Below are positions 33,490 to 44,733 of a stretch of 64,000 bases of DNA, piece by piece; position 1 is the stretch's first letter, and the number at the start of each line of letters is the position of its first letter. Below the pieces are notes generated by a model that was given only the letters and a program-made list of their open reading frames with translations, was not told the DNA's origin and ran no database searches. Origin of the DNA: Narthecium ossifragum (taxonomy: Eukaryota > Streptophyta > Magnoliopsida > Dioscoreales > Nartheciaceae); contig OY986972.1 in NCBI GenBank assembly GCA_963920575.1, positions 3,613,115 through 3,677,114 of the forward strand, written 5' to 3'. A program made the position numbers and the translations under genes.

Positions 33490-36400
33490 TTATCTCTTCA
33501 AAGAGAGATTTTGAGATAAACGAGCAATTCTTTCGCGGATGGCTTTAAAGCGTTGCTTGTTCTTCACAAGTTCACCCTTCAATTCAACTTGGCGATCTTT
33601 TGAGGAATTGGCCTCCAAGGCGACGTATTCTTGCATCATTTGATTGCCTTCCTCAGCTAGTTGGGTAGTCTCGCGAAGAAGATAATTCTTTTGAGTGGTG
33701 CATTGGGCGATTTTTTCCTCTAACTCTTTTATTTGGCTTTGGTAACCAAGGATTTCTGACTCCTTCTCGCCAATATCGCCAGTATTCTTCTGAAGCTGTT
33801 CAACACGATTGCTGATGATATTTCTGATCTGGGTACATCGCTCTTGACGTTCCCCTATAAGAACGATCTCGTTCATTAAGTTGTTTCTTTCAGCATTCAG
33901 ACTTTCAACCTTGATCTTAATAGTATGAATATCGTCCATGTCATTGGACGAAAACCCTAAGACTGCTGGATCCACGGAGAGAAAAGGTGTTATAGCTTTG
34001 TCCAGTGCTTCACTATCTGATCTGGTGAAGTCTTCTTCAGGGGGTTTATCCAAAACTATAAGACATTGAGATAAAGCTCGCTTGAATTCTTCATGTTGAC
34101 TCCCTTGTACAACCTTGGGATCAACAGCTACTTTCTTAGCAATAACTATTGCATGCCAGGAATTCGAAAATGCCTGGACAATATTCATTAACTGGGTGAG
34201 ATCGCCCTGAAAAGAACAAGTATTCGGTAAGAGTTAATACTAAATGGTCGAAAGAACTAAATTGAACGATAAATACCTGTGAGGAAGTAGAACTGGATGG
34301 ATGAGCGGTGGGAGTAACAAAAGATGGAGATGAAGTCATCATTGCAGAAGGAGCAGCTGCAGGGCTTTTAGCAGTCACCCTTGTTTGAACATCAGTAGTT
34401 GATGTTAAAACAGGAGAAGTTGGCGATATAATATCGACCATTACTTGTTCAAGGACACCGCGGTGGGGTGTTGGAGATGCAATTAGTGCCTCCGTCGATG
34501 AGACAACCGGAGAAACAACTATGCTCGGCTCAACGATCTTGACCAATGGATCCTCAACCAGAGTTGGAGCAGCTGGGATATCAGGAGCAGCTGATACAGA
34601 AGATAAACTCGCATTACCAAGGTCTCATAAAAGATTATACGGACCATGAACGAGTATTCTACCAGTTAATGACAAACCTGGTCTAGCTGGAATTGTATTT
34701 AAAACGTCAAAGAGGTTGTTATCGTCTTCGTCCTCTTCTTCTCGACCAGAGTCTTGGCCGTCAGACTTTCGCTTCCTCGATTCCTAAAGATTTAAAAATC
34801 AGAGAATGGTCGATAGATCGATCATCAATAAAATGAGGTTATCTATACTTTTAAATTCTTTTGGGTGATTCATTTGATTCTACCACTAGAACGTACTTGC
34901 GCCTTAGTTTTTGAGGAAGATTTGGCCGAGGAAGTTGGAGGCACACTCTTGTCAGCATGACCAGGAGAAATTAGAGGATGTTCCTCGACCATTTGTGATG
35001 GAGATGTATCAACCATAACTTCAGGAACTTTGGTTGTGGGTCCAGGAGAAGACAAAGAATACAAAGAGCTTGGAGTACTGGAGCCCACCTCTACAGCAGT
35101 CCTGAAGACATAAAGGTTTAAGTATCAAAAGAAGAATACAAACATAACTGGAAAGAAAATTTTATGATACTCACTTGGCGTGAGCAGATAGACTGCTTCG
35201 ATGACTGCTGCTGGGAGAATCAACCTTTTCCTCTACAACTAGCCGAGAAGATGATTGATCTTTTGGAGAGGAAGATGGTTGAGGTTGGACGGTGGTTTTT
35301 CCATTAACACGTCTCTTTGTGAGCGGTTCATCATCCTCATCGTGAGAACCTATCGATAGAGGAGATGATTGATCTTTTGGAGAGGAAGATGGTTGAGGTT
35401 GGACGGTGGTTTTTCCTTTACCACGTCTCTTTTTGGGCGGTGCATCGCCCTCATCGTCAGAACCTATCGATCATATATTATTAAATTAAGAAAGGATATA
35501 AAAAAATCAAGAAGAACGATGAAGATATACCTTTTTTCTTTCGCTTACTTGGTCGAGGACCAGTAGTCACTTGCTTTTGTCTTTTCTTCTCCTTTGGAGG
35601 AATGAATTTCTCAAAAACTAGGTCCTTGTCTGAAAAGAAAAGACGTTCATCGACCATTTCCTTCCAGCTGTCAATAATACTAGCTTCAATCTCACTAGTA
35701 GGCTCAAAAGATCTAAGCCTAAACCGCTTAATGAGGAGCAGTTCTATCTTATCCACATAAATTACTCGCTCAATGTCCGAGAAGATGCATCATCCTCTAG
35801 CGATGATATTGAAGCTGAAATATGGTGGCACTGGCCAAGATTGTTTAAGTCCAAATTGACGAGCAGTAAAATTAGGAGCATAAACTTCTACTCCACATTT
35901 ATTGTTCGCCTTGCCCCAAGCAGTATCGAAGTGAAGATCACGGCCAATGAGAAAACGGGCCCAAGCCAGTATCTTATCATCAGATTCTAAATTTGAGGAA
36001 AGATCAAGCAAGGGTTTAATGGACGATGGGTGAGACTCAGGGTTGAATGGACGATACGAAGAATAATTGGACAAAGTATAAAAATAATTGAAAGCTTGTC
36101 TAAAAGATTTGGGAATAGAAGACGAAGAAAGATACAAATGACCTTGAGTTCTGGCCGATGACGATGAAGGAGGCATATGAAGATCAGGGAAGTAGGCTCT
36201 AAGCCATAATTGGACGAGCCACATAGGACCAAATCCCGTCAAACTACCACCTTCCCTCAACTGTTCGAGGACGAGGTACATTCCTCGATAGATGGTCGAC
36301 AAAACAAAAGGAGCAAGAGAAAAAACTTGCTTGCCTGAAAAAAGATCCCGGGCGAGTGGAATATACCCCTTGATAGGTCTTTTGGCAGGAAGGCAAAGGA

Positions 36401-37115
36401 CAAATTTACAGAGCCAATAGTAAATGAATGCTAATCGTTCAAGAGAGTTTGGAGGGCCATCGCTCTCAGACAACTTGGCATAATAATTAATGAAAAGGCT
36501 GTAGTTCTTATCGGCCTCAAAAACAATCTCCTTCTTGGGTACGTCCATATTGGCCGATACAGAAGAACCAAGTGGAGTTAAGCCAGTTAAGAGCGATATG
36601 TTCAGCACAGTTATGGTGAGTGTACCAAAGGGAAAGACAAAATTATTATATTCCGTCGACCAAAAGAGGAGCGATGAAATAAGCAAGTTAGGATCTTGAG
36701 GAGGAATCCTGGTGCTCAGGTCCAAGAAGTCTAAAATACCCGCATCAGAAAAAATCGACTTAGTCTCAGAATGGCCAATCATCCTATTATACCATTTTAT
36801 AAACTTGTCATCGGATAATGGCCAGGAGATGATAGGATTTTTTGAAGAAAGAGAAGAGAGATTTAGGGTTCCAGAAAAGGGCAAATCGCCAGAAAGAGGA
36901 AAAGAATGCACGAGGGCAATCACCTCAGACCCAAGAGAAGGAATATTTTTAGGAATGAGACAAGGACCCAAAATAAATAACTGAGAGTTAAGATCACCTT
37001 CCCGGACCAGATAACTACTCTTTATGTCCTCCGATTTCATGTTTTCATTGTAATCACCAACGGCGGACGTCACCTCTTTCTGCACATCGTTGTCAGCCTT
37101 GATCTCGCGCACCAT
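33490..37115 (-). pseudogene. Antisense accessory gene: plant mobile domain protein with coiled coil, five exons
   Basis: Exons on -: 37115-35531, 35463-35175, 35101-34897, 34783-34277 and 34206-33490, all with GT-AG borders. The phases join into one frame of 1101 codons, broken only by TGA at 35790-35792 and 34625-34627. Residues about 120-440 match the plant mobile domain (PMD, formerly 'aminotransferase-like'; MAIN/MAIL family), with motifs such as GILDFLDLSTRIPPQ and FPFGTLTITVLNISLLTGL. The middle is basic and Ser/Pro-rich, with a duplicated 38-residue segment. The last exon is a long coiled coil (QSQIKELEEKIAQC). PMD genes carried by retrotransposons are known, but their benefit is unclear. 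A TATA-like 'ctttatttaaatc' lies on - near 37250-37267. Similar antisense genes between integrase and 3' LTR occur in Tat elements such as Grande and RIRE2. Confidence 0.8.
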
Positions 37116-37457
37116 GATGACGAACGGGTGTAGACGCCGGAGTTAAGAGGAAAAGAAGAAAGAACCACCGTGGAGGTAGGTAAAGAGCAGTAAAACCCTA
37201 GGAGGCTTGAAGAAGAAGACAGGCGAAGAAAGTTCTTTCCTGGCTGAAGGAAGTGATTTAAATAAAGGGTTTTTTGTCGTTACTTGCCAAAAGGTTTAAA
37301 TGCCGGATCCCAAAAGATTTGGATAGAGAAAAGAAACGGCGCATCGGTTCATTTTCCTAAACATCCGCCATGATTAAATTTGAAAACCTAGGCAAAACGG
37401 TCAAATCCCATCTGATGCGGTCACCTCGTCATTAATGTATCTCCTCGATTACCGCAT

Positions 37458-37468
37458 GGGGGGCAAAA
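37458..37468 (+). other. Polypurine tract
   Basis: GGGGGGCAAAA lies directly before the 3' LTR (one C interrupts it). It would prime plus-strand synthesis. Confidence 0.7.
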
Positions 37469-38732
37469 TGTTAGCCAAAATAATGGCTAAATCATTAATG
37501 ACGGATACGTAGGCAAAAAAGGTAATGACTAAATGGACGATAATTTTATAATCTTATCGACCAGATAAAACCTATCGACCAAATGGACGATAGAATATTG
37601 ACCAAATGGACGATAGAATATTGACCAAATGGACGATATCGTCCATATGGCACCATCATTTAAGGGACTAAGGACGATAATCGCCCAAAAGTCACAATTG
37701 GACATGTTACTTAATGTCATCGTCCAAAAGCAATTAACACGTGTGCCAAATATGGTTAAAAAACACATGCAGGTATGACGTGGACAAGAAACGATAAATA
37801 AGCCAGCGTAATCATGACGTATGCAACAAAAGAGCATCAACCACGTGTACTCTCCAAACCAGACACGGACGTGGGAGAAGCTGTTGAGGAGCAGTTCGCA
37901 CACGATCTCCTCCTTTTACGCCATCAACCCTCAAGGCGGGAGCAGTTAGTTAGTTCCTTAGAATAAATAGCCTCTCTTCTCCACTGTAAACCCCCCCGAC
38001 AATCTGTAACCTGCTCTTAAGCATGGCTTTCGTTTCGTATGTACCTGTAAGTTGATTAATTAAAGCTTTCAGTTTGATTAATGGCTTTCTTTTACCGTTT
38101 TCTTAGTATAATCTAGATAATGTAGTCGTTTTAATCGTCTCCTCCTTTTGTTTCTTTCTTTTAGTTCTAGTTTAATGGATTTTTGTCCGTTTTTGCATTT
38201 TAGTATAGTTTAATTTAAGATTAATGTAGATTTAATTAAGTTAAATTAGTTCTAGATTAGATTAAACTAGTTTATTAATTACTGTTTCTGTTCTCCATGA
38301 TCATAGGAGTATTTTAAGATTAATTTAGGTTTAATTAGTCCTTTTTACTCTTTCTTTTCTTCAAGCTTTCTTTACTGTTTTCATTAGAATAAGTTAATAT
38401 TAGGAGTTTTCATTTCTTAGATTAAGTTAACCGAATAGATTTAAATGCATTTTCTAGATTCAGTAATTTAGGTTGATCTTTATGCTTTATTTAATTAATT
38501 CCGTAATCTTAGGTAATTTAAGGCTTTTCTTAAGTTAATTTAGATTATTTTAAGTTAATCTTGATAATTAGATTATTGAATTAGGTCTAATCTAGATTTC
38601 CATATTACTTGACATCTCTGGTTCGTTAATTCGAAAGAGTAGAACTCAACTACAATCATCTGATACTTAAGTGTGGAATAGGATTTGACCTTGACTATTT
38701 GAACGGTCAACGGTTAGATTTCCTCTCTAACA
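37469..38732 (+). repeat. 3' LTR (1264 bp)
   Basis: Same ends as the 5' LTR. The main difference is a 23-bp tandem duplication, 'agaatattgaccaaatggacgat' in two copies, near 37590-37636. The target duplication GTCTC follows at 38733-38737. Confidence 0.95.
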
Positions 38733-38737
38733 GTCTC

Positions 38738-39462
38738 TAAAAGACGTCTCTACTCTCTTTTAGAAACCTAGTCCATTCAGTCTGAGCATGTTTAATCAAC
38801 TGGGTCCTATACATCAGGTCAGTAGGTCATCAAGTACTCAATCATCTTGAGCTATCAGGTGTGAATGTATTATTTTTTATGCAGTAATTCCATATAGAAT
38901 GAAACATCATCCCTGATGTAGTGTTTCCTGTAAAGCCGGGACGCCTCTTTATTTCTCTTACCTCTACTAATTGATTGAGCTCAAAGTTTTGCAATTCTAT
39001 GGTCCTGAGGAGCTGCTTGTATTAAGGCAACGATTTGCATGTAAAACCCCTCTCAATTCAGTAACAACTGTTGGAAGAAGGACTAGTTTGCGAATCGCTA
39101 TATATACCGCCGACATTAGGAATATTAGCTATACTTAAAAGGCTGCATGCAACCTTCTTTTTAAGTTGTGGTCAAGTCATTACATGCGTGCAGTGAAGAT
39201 ATTTGAATTATAACAAATCTTGCAAACTCCTTAATCTCATGGTTTCACATAAGTTTGAAACTCTGACTAAAAATTTCAGTGAAGAATGATAAAAGAGTTC
39301 AAGGAGAACACAAGATGCATGGTGAGTATTGTGAATTGCTTGATTGCAAACACAAAAAGGAGCTCAATTAGGAAAGCCATCAATGGCAAGAAAACAATTT
39401 GAAAAAAGTATACAAGCAGGGGGGGCAAAGAAACAACTTCTCAGAAACAATAGAAGACTTCA
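38738..39462. repeat. Downstream module, right part after the retrotransposon
   Basis: Matches 45780-46515: 'aactgggtcctata.catca', 'gtaaagc.g', 'ctgcatgcaaccttctttttaagttg', 'aagaacacaagatg'. In the intact unit this part is the 3' flank of the type A peptide gene. No separate gene is seen. Confidence 0.65.
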
Positions 39463-39670
39463 TTAATGATGCCTGGGCTTGTGATGTCTAGTAGGCCCTT
39501 AGTAATCTTCATTGACCCCTAATAGCTAGCCTTTGATGGAGTTCTTTCTTTGTGCTATTGGATCTTCCCTTCTTGGTGCATGAACAATGTCCATCTTCTT
39601 TGTATATAATTACTTCCTCATCTCTTGCTCCCATCAAAACTCTTCTTTCCAGATATATGCAACAAACAAG
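39463..39670 (-). pseudogene. RGF/GLV/CLEL-like type A peptide gene, decayed exon 3
   Basis: Homologous to exon 3 of the gene at 46516-47039, including the GHCSCTKK segment and the end HHKPRHH. Decay is clear: the splice acceptor AG is lost ('atatctgg'), the frame is shifted near the exon start, and a stop directly follows the tyrosine of the DY motif. Exons 1 and 2 are not found upstream; other downstream-module sequence begins there. Confidence 0.75.
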
Positions 39671-39828
39671 TTTCCTTATTTCGTCGATGAAAGTAGAAAT
39701 GAATAAGCTATTTATTTTGATGCAAATGTCTACCTTCTATGTTGATTTCTATGCAAGTTTCTTTAGGTGATATATACCTTACCAAAAAGTGAAGAAATCG
39801 AAAAACAAAAAAAGAAACGAGAAAAGAT

Positions 39829-40760
39829 TTGAAACAGAGTAATTGTTCACAAACATTTGGATTGATATTTGTCGATGACCAACAAACAAAAAACGGAAAT
39901 AAGGTTTTAAAAATGAGAACTAGAGAGGTGAAAAGATTTAGTGGTGCTTGTAGTTGTGATCTTGAAGGCCAAAATAGTCACATGAACAAAGATTTAGTGG
40001 TGCTTGGAGCACCCCAAAAAAAGAAAAACAGATTTCCTAGCTTAAAGATACATGAACATGGTCCATGTTTGCATTGAGCTACTCCTTCCACTTTTCTAAT
40101 GGCATGAATGCAATCCCTTCGTCAGTACTCAAATTGGTGAAAGAAAACTCCTATTGAAATCAATGAGAATGAAACCCAATAGTTACTGGTATTTCTCGAT
40201 GGAAGGCTGGTGATTGAAGCTTGTCCAAAGACTCCTTGAAGGGAAGAATGTAAAGATCCTTCTGATAATATGGCTTAAGTCTAAGCTAAAGGACTTATTT
40301 TAGTGGACTCATCAGGACTTATTTTAATGGACTCATGTGAGATTATTTTTGCCTATGGATATAGCTAATTTGATGGTGCTTTAATATCATTGGATGATCA
40401 TAAGGTGAGTTGCGCATGATGATTGCATCGAATGTAAATACCTGGAATGCTAGAGATATATATGGTGACATGCAACATGGACCCTTACATCTAAAATTGT
40501 CGTTAATTAATTCCTCGCACAAAAAGCATAGAGACATGTTTAGATGCATCTCAGTTTCAGATTAAGGATTTTGCCACAGATTGACTCTCATGGCTTTTCA
40601 ATGTTCTATTAATCTAAGATCAAAATGCTTGGTATTGGCCTATTTGTTTGAATATAATGAGAGGGAGCAAGGTTACCTGATTCACAAATCATCATCATAT
40701 CTACCTATTCCATTCAGTAGTACTTTTTGACGGCGTGATACCTATCTTTTACCCAAATCC
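39829..40760. repeat. Downstream module before CNL-3, with decayed type B peptide remnants
   Basis: Matches 9410-10380 and 44960-45800. On -, 39930-40140 corresponds to type B peptide exon 3, but a one-base deletion in the DY motif and other changes break it. On -, 40343-40549 corresponds to type B exon 2 (NDNFRCKGPCCMSPYIS), with a 4-bp insertion at the acceptor side. Confidence 0.6.
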
Positions 40761-40904
40761 TCCCTAAAAATAGACAATGACGTCTCTGCACTCTTTCAGA
40801 AATCTTCACACAGAATATAACAGCATCTGAGCACTCTTAATTAACTGGGTCCTACTCATCAAGTTGAGTGGTCATCAAGTACTCAATCATTTTGAGTCAT
40901 CCTC

Positions 40905-41373
40905 TTTCATCTATCTATTGCTTGCTGTTAATCCTCTTCTTCTTCTTCTTCTCTCTCACTCTCTAGATCTCTTGAATCAAATTTTCTTCATCTTGCTCTC
41001 TTGAATCACACTTCATCTTTCCATCCAAAACAAACACAGACGAAGGAACGAGAGAGAACAGGGCAGCTATCTATCGAGCTCTTCTGTGCTTTCCTACTAC
41101 TCCTGCCTCTTTAATCTATCTATTGCTTGCTTTTAATTCTCTTCTTCTTCTTCTTGTCCCTCTCTAGATCTCTTGAATCAAATTTTCTTCATCTTTCTCG
41201 ATCTCTTGAATCAAACTTTCTTCATCTCTCCAATATCCAAACCACTGACGAACGAGAGAACAGGGCAGCTTTCGTGCTCTGAGCTTTCCTACGTACTCAG
41301 GCCTCCCTCTTTGATCTATCGATTACTTGCTCATCAATCTTAATCTCTTCTCTCTCTTTCCCAAACAACAAAT
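40905..41373 (+). promoter_or_regulatory. CNL-3 leader with reiterated pyrimidine-rich blocks
   Basis: Three or more partial copies of the leader block ('ctctagatctcttgaatcaaa', 'acgagaga..acagggcagc') precede the ATG at 41374. The longer upstream module present before CNL-1 and CNL-2 is missing; the downstream module of the previous unit abuts directly. Confidence 0.6.
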
Positions 41374-44300
41374 ATGGCCGTGGCCGTGGAACTAGCCATC
41401 GGAGCCATCGGCTACATCAAAAATTTACTAACGGACCTGGTGTTCAGCGACCTCAAGGAGGAGATCGAGCGGCAGTCGGTCTTCTCTTCCAAACTCGAAG
41501 ATCTCGAGAAGAGATTGCAAGACATCAAGCGCCTTCTCCCGATCGCGGAGCAGAAGATGGCTACCAACGAAGATCTCGAGAAGCTGCTAAGGGATCTCGA
41601 AGATGCCGTCTATGATGCGGAGGACGTCCTCGACGAGTTTGCACACCCCGATGTACCACCCGATTCACAACGTACATCGGAGGCTGCAAACGACGCCGAC
41701 GAAGGCGAAGACGACAGCGACGAAGACGAAGACGACAACGACGTCCACGACGACGACGACTGACAACAGGTGGAGAACAGTTTAACCTCCTGCTTGCCAT
41801 ACTTGCGACAACGTACATCGGGGGGTGCAAACTTGTTAAGCTCATGCTTGCCATACTTCCGACAATGTACATCGGGGGGTGCAAACTTGTTAAGCTCCTG
41901 CTTGTCATACTTGTCACAAAAATTAACCTCCTGCTCCGATGTTGCTCGCCGTGTTATCACCCGCGACGAGTCCACCACCAAGATCACCGCCATCACCGAG
42001 AAACTAGACGACATCAGTAAAAAGATAGTAACTCACCTCAAGCTTCTCAACTTGGATGCCAAGAACCATCAAGTTGCCGATGACGGCTCCAAGCCCAAAA
42101 ACCTGCTCCAAGAGACCACCTCTTTTCCCGTCGAAGAAATGCTCGGCAGAGAGGAGGAGAAGCAGCGTATCAAGAGTATGCTCTTGAACTCGAGCCATGA
42201 CGACGAGCGTGAATCCAGAACCAGAAATGTCCTCTCCGTGTTGCCCATAGTTGGCATAGGAGGGTTAGGGAAGACCACACTAGCTAAATCTGTTTACAAT
42301 GAAAGATATGTAGAGGTCGAGTTCGACCTGAAGATTTGGATCTGCATCTCCGAGCATTTCGACGTACGTGGGCTCACCAAAAAGATCCTTCAGGACGTCC
42401 CAGGGGTAACTATTGGGACTGACTGGAGTCTCAATCGGCTCCAAGCAGAGCTCAAGAATGTGGCGATGTCCAACAGGCTTTTGCTCATACTTGATGACGT
42501 GTGGAAATCGTTCCTTGCTCCATGGATCGATTTGGAGTTGAAAATTAAAGCTACAGCCCAGGATGCAGAAGTCGCTGAGATCAGTTCAGTAGCAAGTAAA
42601 GAGATTGAGACTGAAGTTGCCAGCATTAAGAAGAGCAAGATCATTGTTACAACTCGGGATGAAAAAGTCGCCGGGATCATGGGCACCACCAAAAAACCTC
42701 TTCTATTGAGCACTTTATCAGATGATGTCTTCTGGCAACTCTTCATGAGTTGCGCTTTCAAAGGTGAAGAACCTCGTAATCAGCTAAAAGAGATGGCCGA
42801 AAAAATAATTACAAAACTTGGCGGTGTACCTTTAGCTGCAATTACAGTGGGAACGCTCTTGAACTCCAAACCGAATAAAGAGCATTGGAGGAGTATCTTA
42901 GAGAGTGAAATCTGGCAATTGGATATGAAGAAGGGTGACATCATGCCGGCTCTGAGAGTAAGCTACATCTATCTCCCTCTGCACCTTAAACAATGTTTTG
43001 CATACTGTGCCATTTTCCCGAAAGACTATAAGTTCGATAGGGATGACTTAATCTTCCACTGGTTGGCCCATGGTTATATCCATCCGAATGATAGACCCAT
43101 GAGAGTTGAGGCCATTGGGGAAGAATATTTTGATGATTTGTCTCGCAGATCTTTCTTTCAACAAACCGGAAAGTACAACAAGTATGTGATGCACGACCTT
43201 ATTCACGACCTAGCACAATCAATTTCTGCATATCGATGTTTCATGCTACAAGATCAAAACCTCCAGAAGATCCCAAAAACAGTTCGCCATCTATCGATAT
43301 GTACTCAGAATGAAGTAGCAGACATGAAGAAAGCAAAGGAGGCTAATCTGCTCGAAAAGGAAAATCTCACAGAACTGCAATTGATATGGGGGCCTCTTTG
43401 GCGTACAGCAGATGCTTGGAATGTGATCGAGGGTCTCCAGCCAAGTCGTTCTCTTGAGAAGCTGATAATTCACGAGTACTATGGTCGGAACTCTCCGAGC
43501 TGGATTACGATGCAAATGTTGCCCAGTCTAAGTCATGTTGCACTGGATTCTTGCGATAAGTGGAAGGTCCTTCCGCCTCTTGGGCAGTTTCAGCACCTCA
43601 AATGTCTGCAGCTATATGGAATGCCATGTATCAGGATCATTGGAGGTTATGAATTCTATAGCGATGCCAACTTCCCATCCTTAGAGTCGCTAAGACTTGA
43701 AAAAATGGAAGCTTTGGAGGAGTGGACAGGAGTAGAAGGCCGTCAATTGTTTCCTAGCGTTCGAGAACTCAGAGTAGAACATTGCCCTAAATTGAGAACC
43801 TTCCCTCCGCTCCCTCCAAAACTAGAAGCTCTGCATCTTGATGATGTTGGATTACTCTCCCTTTCATTATCATCGTCAATGCCATCAGGAGACTCGGTTG
43901 GAGGGATGCCAGAGAGTAGCAGCAGTGGAAGCAATAATAGCCTGCAGGTGTTTGGACGCTTGACAGCGCTTAAGGAGTTGGAAATCGAGTATTGCCCGCA
44001 GCTCACAGCGCTAGAGGGTTTTCAAGGGCTGGTGTCTCTCCAGAGATTGCAAATCAAGGATTGCCCGCAGCTCACAGCGCTAGAGGGTTTGCAAGGGCTG
44101 GTGTCTCTCCAGAAATTGCATATAAAATATTGTCCGAGACTGGAGGAACGCTGGATGGAAGGGGATGGGCCACTTTCCCTCGAGGAGCTCAACATAGATG
44201 ACCAGAGGATATTGTCAGCCACGTTCCTACGAAAAAGTCTCGGTGCCATTCGAGACTTGGAATTGGATTCAGGCAAAAGTCTAACCCATTTCAGTGAAGA

Positions 44301-44733
44301 CGAAAAGGAGAGCCTGAAGAGCCTCACCGCTCTAAAAAAGTTAAGAATTTTATGCTGCAAAGAGCTTCAGGCTCTTCCGGAGGAGCTGCATAGCCTCTCC
44401 TCCCTCCGAGAGCTATGGATCTATAACTGCCGCAAGATCAGGTCACTGCCATCAAAGGGACTACCGCTTGGGCTCCAGACATTGCATCTAGACGAATGTC
44501 CCATGCTTCAGGCTCTCCCGGATGAGCTGCATAGCCTCTCCTCCCTCCGAGAGCTAACGATCCTTGGCTGCCCCAAGATCAGGTCACTGCCATCAAAGGG
44601 ACTACCGCTTGGGCTCCAGGTATTCACAATTTCCTATCCCAATGAAGAGCTGAGGTGCCGTTGCCGCAAGGGAGAAGGTGAGGACTGGCCTAAGATTCAG
44701 CATATACCTAACTTTAGATTCAATGATTGGTGA
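41374..44733 (+). pseudogene. CNL-3: CC-NB-ARC-LRR gene with one nonsense codon and an LRR deletion
   Basis: Starts MAVAVELAIGAIGYIKNLL. The coiled coil and an acidic linker of about 25 residues end at an in-frame TGA (41761-41763) where CNL-1 and CNL-2 have TCA. After it the same frame stays open to 44733, with 2.5 copies of the 18-residue repeat, P-loop GIGGLGKTT near residue 294, kinase-2 ILDDVW, GGVPLA, CFAYCAIFP and MHD. The segment DLD.SESLESK after kinase-2 is missing. An in-frame deletion near 43314 removes about 160 residues, the first LRRs. C-terminal LRR units are duplicated (two TALEG..QGLVSLQ units, two LHSLSSLREL units). Without readthrough the products would be a CC-only peptide or an NB-LRR lacking CC. 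Confidence 0.92.

Larger units (their letters stand above)
22589..38732 (+). mobile_element. Ty3/gypsy LTR retrotransposon, Tat-like, 16.1 kb, with antisense accessory gene
   Basis: Two LTRs (22589-23829 and 37469-38732) start TGTTAGCC, end TAACA and differ by only about 25-30 substitutions counted by eye plus a 23-bp duplication. A perfect GTCTC target duplication flanks the element. Inside, in order: primer-binding site, gag, a tandem spacer module, protease, reverse transcriptase, RNase H, a second RNase H domain, integrase, then an antisense multi-exon gene and a polypurine tract. The second RNase H between RT-RH and integrase is typical of the Tat lineage of plant gypsy elements. Without the nested insertion the length is about 14.6 kb. 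Several stops and frameshifts make it non-autonomous. Confidence 0.95.
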
